A stretch of 51,843 nt of DNA from Anaerolineales bacterium (GTDB lineage: Bacteria > Chloroflexota > Anaerolineae > Anaerolineales > UBA4823): assembly GCA_016929095.1 (NCBI GenBank), contig JAFGJM010000040.1:1-51843 (forward strand), given 5' to 3'. Below the pieces are notes generated by a model. The model was not told the DNA's origin. It did not search any database and saw only the letters and a program-made list of their open reading frames with translations. Made by a program: the position numbers and the translations under genes. Of this stretch, positions 43,161 to 50,207 are shown one piece after another (the stretch's first letter is position 1; each line of letters begins with the position of its first letter).

Positions 43161-44477
43161 TTAATCAGCGTTTTGAGAAACTTGGGGAAGATAGATATGG
43201 AAAAGCACCAGAGAATCGGCGCGCCGTACCTGCTGACCGTTTTGGTAATTGGTGGTCCAGGCGTATAACAGGTCGTTGAATACAACCAACCCGGCGTAGA
43301 TATTGTGGCTGTCTGACCAGCCGCCGGGGCCGAATTGCTCCCAATCGATCAGGTTGTTCCCATCTAATAAATTTCCTGTGGTTCGCCAAACGCCAAAACC
43401 GTTAACCGAATTATTGACTGCCACGTAGAGGTGATCATCGATCACAACGCTGCTATCGTTATAGGTGTGGGTATTATTTGGGTTGCCGTTCATGCCGCTG
43501 AGGTTTACCTGAGTCCATGGGTCATCATCCCCATTGAGGCTGCGCAAGATGATGATGCCCTCCGGGCTGGAGGTGGCGATATAGAGATAACCATTCAATT
43601 CCCCCAGCAAGTCGGCATTGAGGCTGCCCGCCATGCCGCTATATACTTCTTCCCAAACCGGGCTGGAACCATTGATATCGGAGGTGCGGAAAATTTTTGC
43701 GACATCGTTCTGGTTGTGTTGTTCATCCGCTCCATAATTCTCTACGCCAAAATAGAGTTTGTTTTGAAAGACAAAACTATGAAGGGCAATGAAATTTGCC
43801 GGAATGTTGACTGTGGAACCAAAACCGCTGGTGTTTTTTTGCATCCAGTTGGTGCCGTCTTGTGAACACCACACTTCAGCGCCATCAGTTTGGTTCCAGG
43901 TGCCGCCGCACAACCAACCCTGAAAAACGATCATATCTTTGAAGTTCTCGTTGTGCGTGTCCCCAAAACCAGCGTTATTTACCTGCACCCAGGAGGCTGA
44001 ATCCCCCGTGGCGCTGCGATAAAGCAAAGTCCCTTCCGTATCATTCCCGCCATCCCCACGATTTCCGGTGCTGACATAGAGATAATTATTGAATTCTGCC
44101 AGACTGTCGATGTGGTCATTTTGCGTTACTGAACCACCGAAGGGAAGGCCGCCATTATCGGCAGACACTTCTTCCCAATCGGATTGGCTGGCAGGAGTGG
44201 ATACCCCATCGCGTGAGCGCCATAAACGCGCGCCAAAGGAATTATCGGCTTCCATTCCCAGATAGAGCTGGTTATCGTAAACAAGCAATTCCTTGGCTTC
44301 TTCGCCGCTGAAGCGTTCGTAATCTCCGACGCCCAATCCAAAAGCGGAATCGTTCACCTGTGTCCAATTATTGGCGCCTGTAACCCCGGAAGAAGGCGAA
44401 AATGAATAGACGGATCGGGTAGACGCCAAAAGCATGGAGAACAGAGTAAGATATAGGGGAATGGATTTTTTGGGCAT
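43161..44477 (-). CDS. Secreted seven-bladed beta-propeller-like protein
   Basis: 438 residues, no enzyme recognised. An N-terminal signal peptide is evident (MPKKSIPLYLTLFSMLLAS). The body has seven repeats of about 50-60 residues, each with a strand of the type NxLYxG or NxYLYVS (for example NQLYLGMEADN, NNYLYVSTGNRGD, QNKLYFGVENYG, NGYLYIATS, DDHLYVAVNN, NDLLYAWTT) and a W-x-Q-V-N element such as WTQVNDSAFG and WVQVNNAGFGD. This arrangement suggests a propeller of the Kelch/sialidase-like type. The C-terminus is VLFHIYLPQVSQNAD, resembling the YLPLV-like tails common on exported Chloroflexota proteins (recognition from memory). No ribosome site is clear before the ATG. Expected outside the cytoplasmic membrane; function unknown. 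Confidence 0.78.
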   Translation of the reverse strand: MPKKSIPLYLTLFSMLLASTRSVYSFSPSSGVTGANNWTQVNDSAFGLGVGDYERFSGEEAKELLVYDNQLYLGMEADNSFGARLWRSRDGVSTPASQSDWEEVSADNGGLPFGGSVTQNDHIDSLAEFNNYLYVSTGNRGDGGNDTEGTLLYRSATGDSASWVQVNNAGFGDTHNENFKDMIVFQGWLCGGTWNQTDGAEVWCSQDGTNWMQKNTSGFGSTVNIPANFIALHSFVFQNKLYFGVENYGADEQHNQNDVAKIFRTSDINGSSPVWEEVYSGMAGSLNADLLGELNGYLYIATSSPEGIIILRSLNGDDDPWTQVNLSGMNGNPNNTHTYNDSSVVIDDHLYVAVNNSVNGFGVWRTTGNLLDGNNLIDWEQFGPGGWSDSHNIYAGLVVFNDLLYAWTTNYQNGQQVRRADSLVLFHIYLPQVSQNAD

Positions 44478-44671
44478 GATGTTTTTGGCTCAACCCAATC
44501 CTGTGTTTGGATTACTTGAAAACTATCGCACTGTGCTCTATGATCGTTAAGGGTATAGAGCATCCGTTTGCTTTCGAAGCAGCCTCATGGGCAAAAGGAT
44601 GGTGGGATGAGGCGGCGTTTTTGATATATCGGTTGCTATTATACTCAAATCTTGTGGAAAATCATTCCTGG

Positions 44672-44708
44672 ATAATCCCCCGTTTATTCATAATAAATGG
44701 GGGATTAT
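44672..44708. terminator. 17-bp hairpin ending the small membrane protein gene
   Basis: ATAATCCCCCGTTTATT (44672-44688), 3-nt loop and its complement with one G-T pair (44692-44708). It overlaps the stop codon region of the minus-strand gene at 44705 and separates it from the propeller gene. Confidence 0.65.
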
Positions 44709-44932
44709 TTTATCTCATCGAGCGGCGTACCCAGCTCTCCGAAAAACGGCTGCGGCGATTGCGCGGGGGATAGCTGACTCTGAGATGTTGAGATAAGAGT
44801 GCTGGTTGGTGTGCTGGTATAGGCGTAGCTGACTTGAGATGATGAAGCAATAAGAACCGGTCCGGTTAATAATACGAATAGCAAAACAAGCATAGCCAGG
44901 GTTTGTAAGAGAATACGACCTATTTTTAACAT
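44705..44932 (-). CDS. Small single-pass membrane or secreted protein
   Basis: 75 residues; not recognised. Started at 44932 because GGAGGAAAA immediately precedes that ATG. Residues 5-28 (GRILLQTLAMLVLLFVLLTGPVL) form a signal peptide or membrane helix, followed by ASSSQVSYAYTSTPTSTL and a Ser/Thr/Gln/Pro-rich tail. The gene itself would be easy to miss, but the upstream region carries a promoter and four 11-bp direct repeats shared with another small membrane-protein gene at 47726, which supports it being expressed. It lies just downstream of the kinase gene on the same strand, so it may be part of the response-regulator regulon. Confidence 0.6.
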   Translation of the reverse strand: MLKIGRILLQTLAMLVLLFVLLTGPVLIASSSQVSYAYTSTPTSTLISTSQSQLSPAQSPQPFFGELGTPLDEIK

Positions 44933-45007
44933 TTTTCCTCCAAGAAAACCTTTCATCGATATTTACGTCACAATTGGTTTTTGGTTGCAAAACTTTCTAT
45001 TACCCTG

Positions 45008-45065
45008 AGTATGCCAGGTAATTATGGAGGAATAATGGAGATATGAGGGATGTATTGTGGAGGCT
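45008..45065 (-). promoter_or_regulatory. Promoter with four 11-bp direct repeats (site 1)
   Basis: Plus-strand AGTATG (45008-45013) is a CATACT -10 on the minus strand. Eight bases further upstream begin four consecutive 11-mers at 45022, 45033, 45044 and 45055. The first is TTATGGAGGAA; the others match it at 8, 7 and 8 of 11 positions. The layout is identical to 48187-48244. Predicted binding site of the adjacent OmpR/PhoB-type regulator. Confidence 0.65.
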
Positions 45066-45096
45066 GTTGAAATTAGGAAATGAAGAAACAAGAAGG

Positions 45097-46359
45097 TTAA
45101 TTGATCGGCAGATCAATAATAAATTTTGTGCCTTCACCCGGGTGACTTTCCACGGAAATTTTTCCCCCATGCGCCTGTACTAACTGGCGGGCAATGGCCA
45201 GACCCAACCCGCTGCCGCTGCCTTCCTGGCGGGTGCGTGAACGGTCGCTGCGCCAGAACCGGTCGAAGATATAGGGCAGGTCTTCCTCAGAGATGCCGGC
45301 GCCGTTATCCTCAACACTAAGGCGAACACCACCGGGTTGCGCTTCAGCCCCCAGGTGAATCCACCCCCCTTCAGATACATACCGCAAGGCGTTGCTAACC
45401 AGATTGTTCAATACTTGGCTTATGCGGTCTGGGTCGATGTGCAATTCCAAATCGCCAACAATCTCCGGAATATGGCTTTCCAGTGATATGCCTGCCTCGG
45501 CAGCCTGCCCCTCGAAGCCGGTGATGACATCTGCCAACAAGTCGGCAACCTTTACCGGCATGGGATGCAGGGGTAATTGCCCGGCTTCTGCCAGGGAGAG
45601 AGTTTGCAGATCATCCACCAATCGAGTCAATAGGCGGGTTTCATCAAGCGTGTTTTGCATGATCTTGGGGTTGGCCTGGTACACGCCATCTAAAACGCCT
45701 TCGAGGTTGCCCTGGATTATATGTAAAGGAGTGCGTAACTCATGCGCCACATCGGCAGTAAGGTTGCGGCGCTGCTGGTCGGCGCGTTGTAATTCGGATG
45801 TCATGCGGTTGAAGCTGCGCGCCAGATTGCCAAATTCACCCGGGGCTTTTTCTTTAAGGCGCACGCTTAAATCGCCCTCGGCTACCGCGTCGGCAGCAGT
45901 CATAACATCGGCCAGTGGGACAGCAATACGGTTGAATATCACAATACTCACGACTGTCGCCAGGATTGAGATCACAACCGGTAATCCACATATCAAAATC
46001 AAGAGATTTCCGGTATTGGCAAGGGATATGCTTCCAAAATCGAAAACCTTGCTTAAAATAAAAATAAATACGATAAATACAATCAGGGGGAAAATACCGA
46101 AAGTCCGGAGGAAGCGCCAAAATAGGAATCGCCGCTTATCATGGAGGTTTTTTGACCAATAGCGGGTTCTCGGTCTGGGATCGTATTTTTGCCATTCGTC
46201 TTGAAACGGCCAATGTTTATACTTATGCCATTGATGCTCATATGGCCAATGGTGTTCGTGCGACTGTTCCGCATGGCTTATCCATTCATCGGCATGAAAC
46301 CAATCATAAAAATTCGACCAATCAAATGGGGGGGCTCTCCGTTTTTTTCGGGGTTTCAT
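45097..46359 (-). CDS. HAMP-domain sensor histidine kinase with Trp/His-rich N-terminus
   Basis: 420 residues. The cytoplasmic N-terminus (1-80) is very unusual: Trp at 14, 20, 26, 38, 44, 50, 56 and 68, all on one 6-residue period, with nine His among residues 22-73 (for example HEHHWPYEHQWHKYKHW). Two membrane helices follow (about 87-109 and 118-143) with almost no outside loop. Then HAMP (144-195), HisKA with H206 (ADVAHELRTPLH) and a HATPase domain with NNLVSNALRYV, VEDNGAGISEEDL and GSGSGLGLAIARQL. The short loop suggests it senses a signal in the membrane or through the N-terminus. Starts 2 nt after the regulator stop, with CCGGAG in the regulator's last codons. Confidence 0.94.
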   Translation of the reverse strand: MKPRKKRRAPPFDWSNFYDWFHADEWISHAEQSHEHHWPYEHQWHKYKHWPFQDEWQKYDPRPRTRYWSKNLHDKRRFLFWRFLRTFGIFPLIVFIVFIFILSKVFDFGSISLANTGNLLILICGLPVVISILATVVSIVIFNRIAVPLADVMTAADAVAEGDLSVRLKEKAPGEFGNLARSFNRMTSELQRADQQRRNLTADVAHELRTPLHIIQGNLEGVLDGVYQANPKIMQNTLDETRLLTRLVDDLQTLSLAEAGQLPLHPMPVKVADLLADVITGFEGQAAEAGISLESHIPEIVGDLELHIDPDRISQVLNNLVSNALRYVSEGGWIHLGAEAQPGGVRLSVEDNGAGISEEDLPYIFDRFWRSDRSRTRQEGSGSGLGLAIARQLVQAHGGKISVESHPGEGTKFIIDLPIN

Positions 46360-46361
46360 GG

Positions 46362-47048
46362 TTACTCCGGAGGCGAAAAGCGGTAACCCACGCCATACAC
46401 CGCTTCGATACAGCCGTTTTCCGCTGGACTGGTTTCGAGTTTGCGGCGCAGGTTTTTGATGTGCGAATCGATGCTGCGGTCGAAGCTGGAATAGGCAGCT
46501 CCGTGCAAATGATCCAGCAATTGTTCACGAGTGAGGATTTGCCCGGGATATTGAGCCAACAAAGCGAGCAGTTTAAATTCGTTGGGGGTTAACTGCAGGG
46601 GTTGATTATTGATCGTTACTTGATGTCTTTCGACATCAATTTCCAATCGACCGGCGCGTACCACGGAAGGTGTCTGTACCTGATTTTGCGCCCGACGCAG
46701 CACCGCCCGCACACGCGCCACCAGAGCTCGGGGTGAGAAGGGTTTGGTGATGTAATCGTCGGCTCCCAACTCCAGGCCGATGAGCTGGTCGGCTTCCTCG
46801 GCGCGGGCGGTAAGCATAATGATCGGGGTAGAGGTCTCGCGTCTGAGTGTGCGACAGACCTGTAAGCCGTCCATGCCGGGTAGCATCAGGTCGAGCACGA
46901 TCAGGTCGGGTTTAACCCGGCGCGCCATGGCCAGGGCGGAAACGCCATCCGAAGCGCTGACCACGCGGAAGCCATCTTTTTCCAGGAAATCTCGCGCCAG
47001 GCGGATTATTTTTGGTTCGTCATCGACAAGCAGGATCAATGCATCCAT
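46362..47048 (-). CDS. OmpR/PhoB-family response regulator
   Basis: 228 residues. The receiver domain has the acidic pair DDE (9-11), phospho-acceptor D53 (LIVLDLMLPGMDG), Thr in MLTARAEE and Lys in DDYITKPF. The winged-helix DNA-binding domain follows a short linker: LTPNEFKLLALLAQYPGQILTREQLLDHL, SSFDRSIDSHIKNLRRKLE and IEAVYGVGYRF. Regulators of this class bind tandem direct repeats with about 10-11-bp period, often over the -35 region. Such repeats occur at 45022-45065 and 48201-48244. It is the first gene of the regulator-kinase pair and is followed directly by the kinase gene. The spacer before it carries other repeats rather than the 11-mers, so autoregulation is not indicated. Confidence 0.96.
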   Translation of the reverse strand: MDALILLVDDEPKIIRLARDFLEKDGFRVVSASDGVSALAMARRVKPDLIVLDLMLPGMDGLQVCRTLRRETSTPIIMLTARAEEADQLIGLELGADDYITKPFSPRALVARVRAVLRRAQNQVQTPSVVRAGRLEIDVERHQVTINNQPLQLTPNEFKLLALLAQYPGQILTREQLLDHLHGAAYSSFDRSIDSHIKNLRRKLETSPAENGCIEAVYGVGYRFSPPE

Positions 47049-47087
47049 AGGGTAAAGTGTATCAGAAAATTGGTGAGGTGGGATATA

Positions 47088-47171
47088 GTGAATGGTGAAT
47101 AGTGAATGGTGAGGAGTTTACCCCCACCCAAACCCCTCCCCCGTATGCAGGGAAGGGGCTTTGGGTGGGGG
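47088..47171. repeat. GTGAATGGTGA tract plus C-rich hairpin
   Basis: Two elements. 47088-47117 is a tandem of GTGAATGGTGAATAG and GTGAATGGTGAGGAG. 47121-47171 is a hairpin whose left arm begins CCCCCACCCAAACCCC and right arm ends GGGGCTTTGGGTGGGGG. They lie between the regulator gene and the methyltransferase stop. The hairpin may end the methyltransferase transcript, though without a U-tract. Confidence 0.65.
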
Positions 47172-47174
47172 ATT

Positions 47175-47624
47175 TTATATCCAGCGGCGCACATATTTCT
47201 TATAGCCATCCCATAAAGGACCGAATTTCTCAGCCATCATTTGTTCCTCCTGGGGAATGTAGATACCATCGAGCAGCAGCGCGTAGATGGGAATCACAAT
47301 CCATGGTGAAAGCGAACGCAGCAGGAGGGCGATGCTCAGCAGGATGAGTATAAAACCCAGGTACATGGGGTTGCGTGTGATTTGGAATACCCCGTGGACG
47401 ACCAATGTAGACGGCGTTTCATACGGCTTGACAGTGGTTTGAGCATGCTGGAAGGCGTGGTCTGCCCACAGGTTGATATAAATACCGACTCCGAGGGGGA
47501 GTAAGCCGAGCAGGTTCCATAATGGCGGGATGATTTTCGTCACCGGCAGTAGATAGTGCAGCGCGAGCATCATTATGATTGCGATTAGTAATAATGTGGT
47601 TGGCATGATTTTTCGGACGAGCAT
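47175..47624 (-). CDS. Isoprenylcysteine/phospholipid methyltransferase-like membrane protein
   Basis: 149 residues with about four membrane helices. The family signature is visible as GVFQITRNPMYLGFILILLS (the SAM-binding RNPMY core) and the C-terminal EEQMMAEKFGPLWDGYKKYVRRW. Bacterial members methylate lipids or small membrane substrates; the true substrate is rarely known. The start at 47624 has GAGGT 6 nt upstream. A longer reading from 47723 would translate the C-rich hairpin at 47667-47714 and is rejected. It lies between the small membrane protein gene at 47726 and the response regulator, all on the minus strand. Confidence 0.88.
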   Translation of the reverse strand: MLVRKIMPTTLLLIAIIMMLALHYLLPVTKIIPPLWNLLGLLPLGVGIYINLWADHAFQHAQTTVKPYETPSTLVVHGVFQITRNPMYLGFILILLSIALLLRSLSPWIVIPIYALLLDGIYIPQEEQMMAEKFGPLWDGYKKYVRRWI

Positions 47625-47666
47625 ATTACACCTCGGGTTTTTTTGGCAGGGATGATGAGAAAACAG

Positions 47667-47714
47667 ACCCCTCCCCCCGCTTCCTGAGTTTTCCGAAGGG
47701 AGCGGGGGAGGGGT
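47667..47714. repeat. C/G-rich hairpin, same family as 47121-47171
   Basis: ACCCCTCCCCCCGCTTCC (47667-47684) pairs with GGGAGCGGGGGAGGGGT (47698-47714). Sits 12 nt beyond the stop of the gene at 47726 and could serve as its terminator. Shares the ACCCCTCCCCCG core with the hairpin at 47121. Confidence 0.7.
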
Positions 47715-47725
47715 ATAGGGCAAGG

Positions 47726-48157
47726 TTAATTATTTGCTTCTTCTGAAGGCTTTTCGGGTTTTTCGGTTTTGGGTTCCTCACACCACGGACCATACCAATA
47801 AGGATGACGGTGCCAGTGACTTCGGGGATAATCCCCGTGAAAAAAGCGCCTGTGGAAAGGGAAGAAGAGGATCTTCAACAAGAAGAGGAAGATGAATCCC
47901 ATTACCAGGAAGCTAACAATTCCGCCGCAGCCTACGAAGGGAAAGAACCCAATGCGACCCCAAAAGGGATTCCAGGCGGCGGGTGAAGCTGCCGCCCCCG
48001 ATTCGATGGCCGCCGATGAACCGCTGGCAGTGTTGGCTGCCAGGTTGTAGCCCTGCGCCTGACCAGCCATGAAAGCTGCCGCGCCGCCAACCAGGATGAT
48101 AACGATCAGGAGTATGGCTCCTAATGTACGTAAAAGAATTGAATTTGTGTTTGACAT
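47726..48157 (-). CDS. Small two-helix membrane protein with His/Trp-rich tail
   Basis: 143 residues, not recognised as a named family. Start at 48157 has GGAGG 5 nt upstream. Helix 1 spans about 8-31 (LLRTLGAILLIVIILVGGAAAFMAG), helix 2 about 72-97 (PFVGCGGIVSFLVMGFIFLFLLKILFF). The linker is Ala/Ser-rich. The C-terminal tail is aromatic and His-rich (FHRRFFHGDYPRSHWHRH then PYWYGPWCEEP) and ends in a Lys/Glu-rich stretch. The aromatic/His character resembles the N-terminus of the nearby kinase. Its promoter carries the four 11-bp repeats, making it the best candidate target of the regulator. First gene of a run that continues with the methyltransferase, regulator and kinase. Confidence 0.72.
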   Translation of the reverse strand: MSNTNSILLRTLGAILLIVIILVGGAAAFMAGQAQGYNLAANTASGSSAAIESGAAASPAAWNPFWGRIGFFPFVGCGGIVSFLVMGFIFLFLLKILFFPFHRRFFHGDYPRSHWHRHPYWYGPWCEEPKTEKPEKPSEEANN

Positions 48158-48186
48158 GAGAACCTCCATAATTTTTGATTGCCCAC

Positions 48187-48244
48187 AGTATGCCAGGGGA
48201 TTATGGAGGAATTATGGAGGAAGGGGGGAGGGTTTGTGGAGGAT
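48187..48244 (-). promoter_or_regulatory. Promoter with four 11-bp direct repeats (site 2)
   Basis: AGTATG (48187-48192; CATACT on the minus strand), 8 bases, then 11-mers at 48201, 48212, 48223 and 48234. The first two are identical (TTATGGAGGAA), the third is degenerate (5 of 11) and the fourth is TTGTGGAGGAT (9 of 11). The -35 position falls inside the first repeat. The leader to the ATG at 48157 is about 23 nt. The remaining spacer, 48245-48520, shows no gene or clear signal. Confidence 0.7.
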
Positions 48245-48520
48245 GTATTTGAAGATATTATTTCGTGGATATGAAAAAATGTGTTTCTATGAGGAAACCA
48301 GTGTGAATAAAATACCCTGATGAAAACCACGTCAAAAAAAATAACTCATGACGCTAATGTCTGCTGCCTGGCGATTCAGGATCATCCCGAAACCAAACGC
48401 GCCAAATAGCAAATAAACGTCATGCATGGCAATCCATTTGCGAGAAAATGTAGATTGTGCTTCCAGAATAAAAGGGTTTTTCCTGCTTTCCTCTTTTCCT
48501 GGCTTCCTCATAAAATAATT

Positions 48521-48727
48521 TTAATCTTCCAGGACGAAGGTTACCTTCATCTGCACGCGATACTCGGTGATATCGCCATGATCGTCAATCAGAACTTCCT
48601 GATTCTCGATCCATGCCGATTTGACATTTTTCAGAGTCTTAACGGAGCGTGCCACGCCGGCTTTGATGGCATCATCGAAACTCTTTTTGGAAGAGGCTTT
48701 GATTTCTGTGACCCGTGCAATAGACAT
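48521..48727 (-). CDS. Dodecin (flavin-storage protein)
   Basis: 68 residues, the exact family size. Dodecins assemble into hollow dodecamers that bind FMN, riboflavin or FAD in pairs stacked between Trp residues. Family marks seen: MSIARVTEIKASSKKSFDDA, the flavin-stacking W39 (VKSAWIEN) and Q59 in YRVQMKVTFVLED. A strong AAAGGAGGT precedes the ATG. It is likely cytoplasmic and buffers free flavin. Not obviously cotranscribed with the membrane protein gene upstream at 48816, which is 88 nt away on the same strand. Confidence 0.95.
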   Translation of the reverse strand: MSIARVTEIKASSKKSFDDAIKAGVARSVKTLKNVKSAWIENQEVLIDDHGDITEYRVQMKVTFVLED

Positions 48728-48815
48728 TTAACACCTCCTTTATGGGTTGAAATTAGGCAATAGAGAATTATTTGGATAGGGGTTTCAATTTTAATTATCC
48801 ATAACAGACAAACAT

Positions 48816-49247
48816 TTATCCTGAGTTCTTGATTAGATCGCGCGCCAACAACGCACCACCCACAGCTAATACAATCAACGCCAATAAAAAGATAAAAAAC
48901 AGGGTGAGCACCAGCACCCATTGCCAACCGGTGGCAGGGGTGGCGCCCGAAGCCAAGCCGGTGACCACTGCCACACCCTGGCTGGCGACCAGCATTACAA
49001 TAGCGATGCCCAGCGCCCAGCAGATAAGCCTTCGATATAGACGTGCCCGGAAGGATGCCCAGAGCAACAGCGCGGCGCCAGCCAACACCACCGGGAATAG
49101 CTCAGCTGGCATGAGGAAGTCGAAGCGGAACATGCCGCTTCTAATACAAATAACTATGCCAAAAACGAGGGGTGCTAAAAGAGGCAGCCACACCAATATT
49201 GTGCCCAATATGGCCAAAACCTTGGTGAGAGAATCTTTTTTGCCCAT
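48816..49247 (-). CDS. Hypothetical four-helix membrane protein
   Basis: 143 residues, unrecognised. Started at ATG 49247 (AAGGAG about 10 nt upstream); a GTG at 49268 is the alternative. Hydrophobic spans at roughly 7-33, 46-62, 71-92 and 108-133, with short polar loops and a final ALLARDLIKNSG. No conserved acidic or His residues within the helices suggest a channel or carrier. Gene neighbours are dodecin and the paralogous unknown pair; none explains it. Function cannot be assigned. Confidence 0.65.
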   Translation of the reverse strand: MGKKDSLTKVLAILGTILVWLPLLAPLVFGIVICIRSGMFRFDFLMPAELFPVVLAGAALLLWASFRARLYRRLICWALGIAIVMLVASQGVAVVTGLASGATPATGWQWVLVLTLFFIFLLALIVLAVGGALLARDLIKNSG

Positions 49248-49350
49248 TTTTGTTTGTCTCCTTACCACAACTCAGATAGGGCAGTATTATTGATCTGGAT
49301 ACGAATGGTGGAATATGATTGTGAAATTCAGTATAACATCTAAACGAAAT

Positions 49351-49770
49351 TTATACAAAAAACTGGCGGTCTCGAATTCCGGCAAAAACTTTGCCATAAG
49401 ATATTTTGCCCAGGAAGCCTTTTTTATAGGGCAGACAGACCTCTAAGGCATCGCCTGAGCGATGCTCCAATCCGATAAAAATCGCATTGCTTTTTTTCTT
49501 TTGTCCGGGTGGAATGGTGCGGATATCATAGCAAATACCCGCGGCTTTGATTTCCCCCTGGGAGATTTTGTTCTGAATGATCCTGGTCAATTGCTCGATG
49601 ACATGCGGATACGAGGGCTGCTCGTTTCCGTCGAATGAGGCAATATGCGCGATCTCTCCGTCCAATCCGATGGACGTGGCGAAGGGATAATAATCGCCTT
49701 GTTTGGCGAGCATTTGTTGAGCAAAAGGAATGAGGGTGTTTAGTAATTCTTTAAGATCAGATTGCGCCAC
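49351..49770 (-). CDS. Hypothetical protein, second of a tandem paralogous pair
   Basis: 139 residues, soluble, about 40% identical by eye to the product of the gene at 49788. Shared blocks are LIPFAQ-M, the YPFATSIGLDGEI versus FPFGSSIDADGQI region, IKAAGICYDIRTIPPG, and LPYKKGFLGKISYGKVF. The start is taken as GTG at 49770, because GAGGAG lies 5 nt upstream and the residue count and alignment then match its paralogue exactly. The conserved GICYD-RTIPPG and PYKKG motifs look like the core of one domain. I do not recognise the family; no enzyme motif is claimed. Confidence 0.7.
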   Translation of the reverse strand: MAQSDLKELLNTLIPFAQQMLAKQGDYYPFATSIGLDGEIAHIASFDGNEQPSYPHVIEQLTRIIQNKISQGEIKAAGICYDIRTIPPGQKKKSNAIFIGLEHRSGDALEVCLPYKKGFLGKISYGKVFAGIRDRQFFV

Positions 49771-49787
49771 CTTTGCTCCTCTTTCAT

Positions 49788-50207
49788 TCAAACAAAAACC
49801 TGGGGGGCGCGTTCGGCGGTAAATAACTCTCCAAATGAATAATTACCGAATATGCCTTTCTTATAAGGTACGATCATATCCACAGCTTCCCCCGATTGGT
49901 TTTCCAGGCTCACCCAAATGGCATCGGTTTTTTTGTTTCTACCCGGCGGGATGGTGCGAACATCATAGCAGATGCCCGCCGCCCTGATCTTTCCATTTGA
50001 GGCTCTTTTTCGGAATGTGTTGGTCATGATGTCAATAATCAACTGCGAGGTTGGGCAGTTGTTGTGTTCGAAGGGGGCACTGAGATCGATTTGTCCATCG
50101 GCGTCTATGGATGAGCCAAAAGGAAAAAACTCTCCATATTTGGAGATCATATCCTGGGCAAAAGGGATGAGTTTATCGAGTAATTGGTCAAAATCTGTCT
50201 CAGCCAT
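49788..50207 (-). CDS. Hypothetical protein, first of a tandem paralogous pair
   Basis: 139 residues, the same length as its neighbour downstream. Starts at ATG 50207 (MAETDFDQLLDKLIPFAQ), chosen by alignment with the paralogue; 50219 and 50279 are in-frame alternatives and no good ribosome site helps. Blocks: FFPFGSSIDADGQI, IRAAGICYDVRTIPPG, DAIWVSLENQSGEAVDMIVPYKKGIFG and a C-terminal APQVFV. Only 17 nt separate its stop from the second gene, so they are cotranscribed. Function unknown. Confidence 0.7.
   Translation of the reverse strand: MAETDFDQLLDKLIPFAQDMISKYGEFFPFGSSIDADGQIDLSAPFEHNNCPTSQLIIDIMTNTFRKRASNGKIRAAGICYDVRTIPPGRNKKTDAIWVSLENQSGEAVDMIVPYKKGIFGNYSFGELFTAERAPQVFV

Noticed and set aside
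43088..43285. 65-codon minus-strand frame at the end of the propeller gene
   Set aside because: Overlaps the propeller C-terminus in another frame, without ribosome site or recognisable features.
45392..46162. 256-codon frame antisense to the sensor kinase
   Set aside because: The kinase motifs are unambiguous on the other strand; this frame is Ser/Arg-rich with no recognisable domain.
47625..47723. Longer N-terminus for the methyltransferase (start at 47723)
   Set aside because: It would translate the C-rich hairpin into Pro/Gly-rich text, and a good ribosome site lies before 47624.
48829..49293. 154-codon plus-strand frame over the four-helix membrane protein
   Set aside because: Asn/Thr/Ala-rich shadow; the minus-strand frame has membrane helices and a ribosome site.
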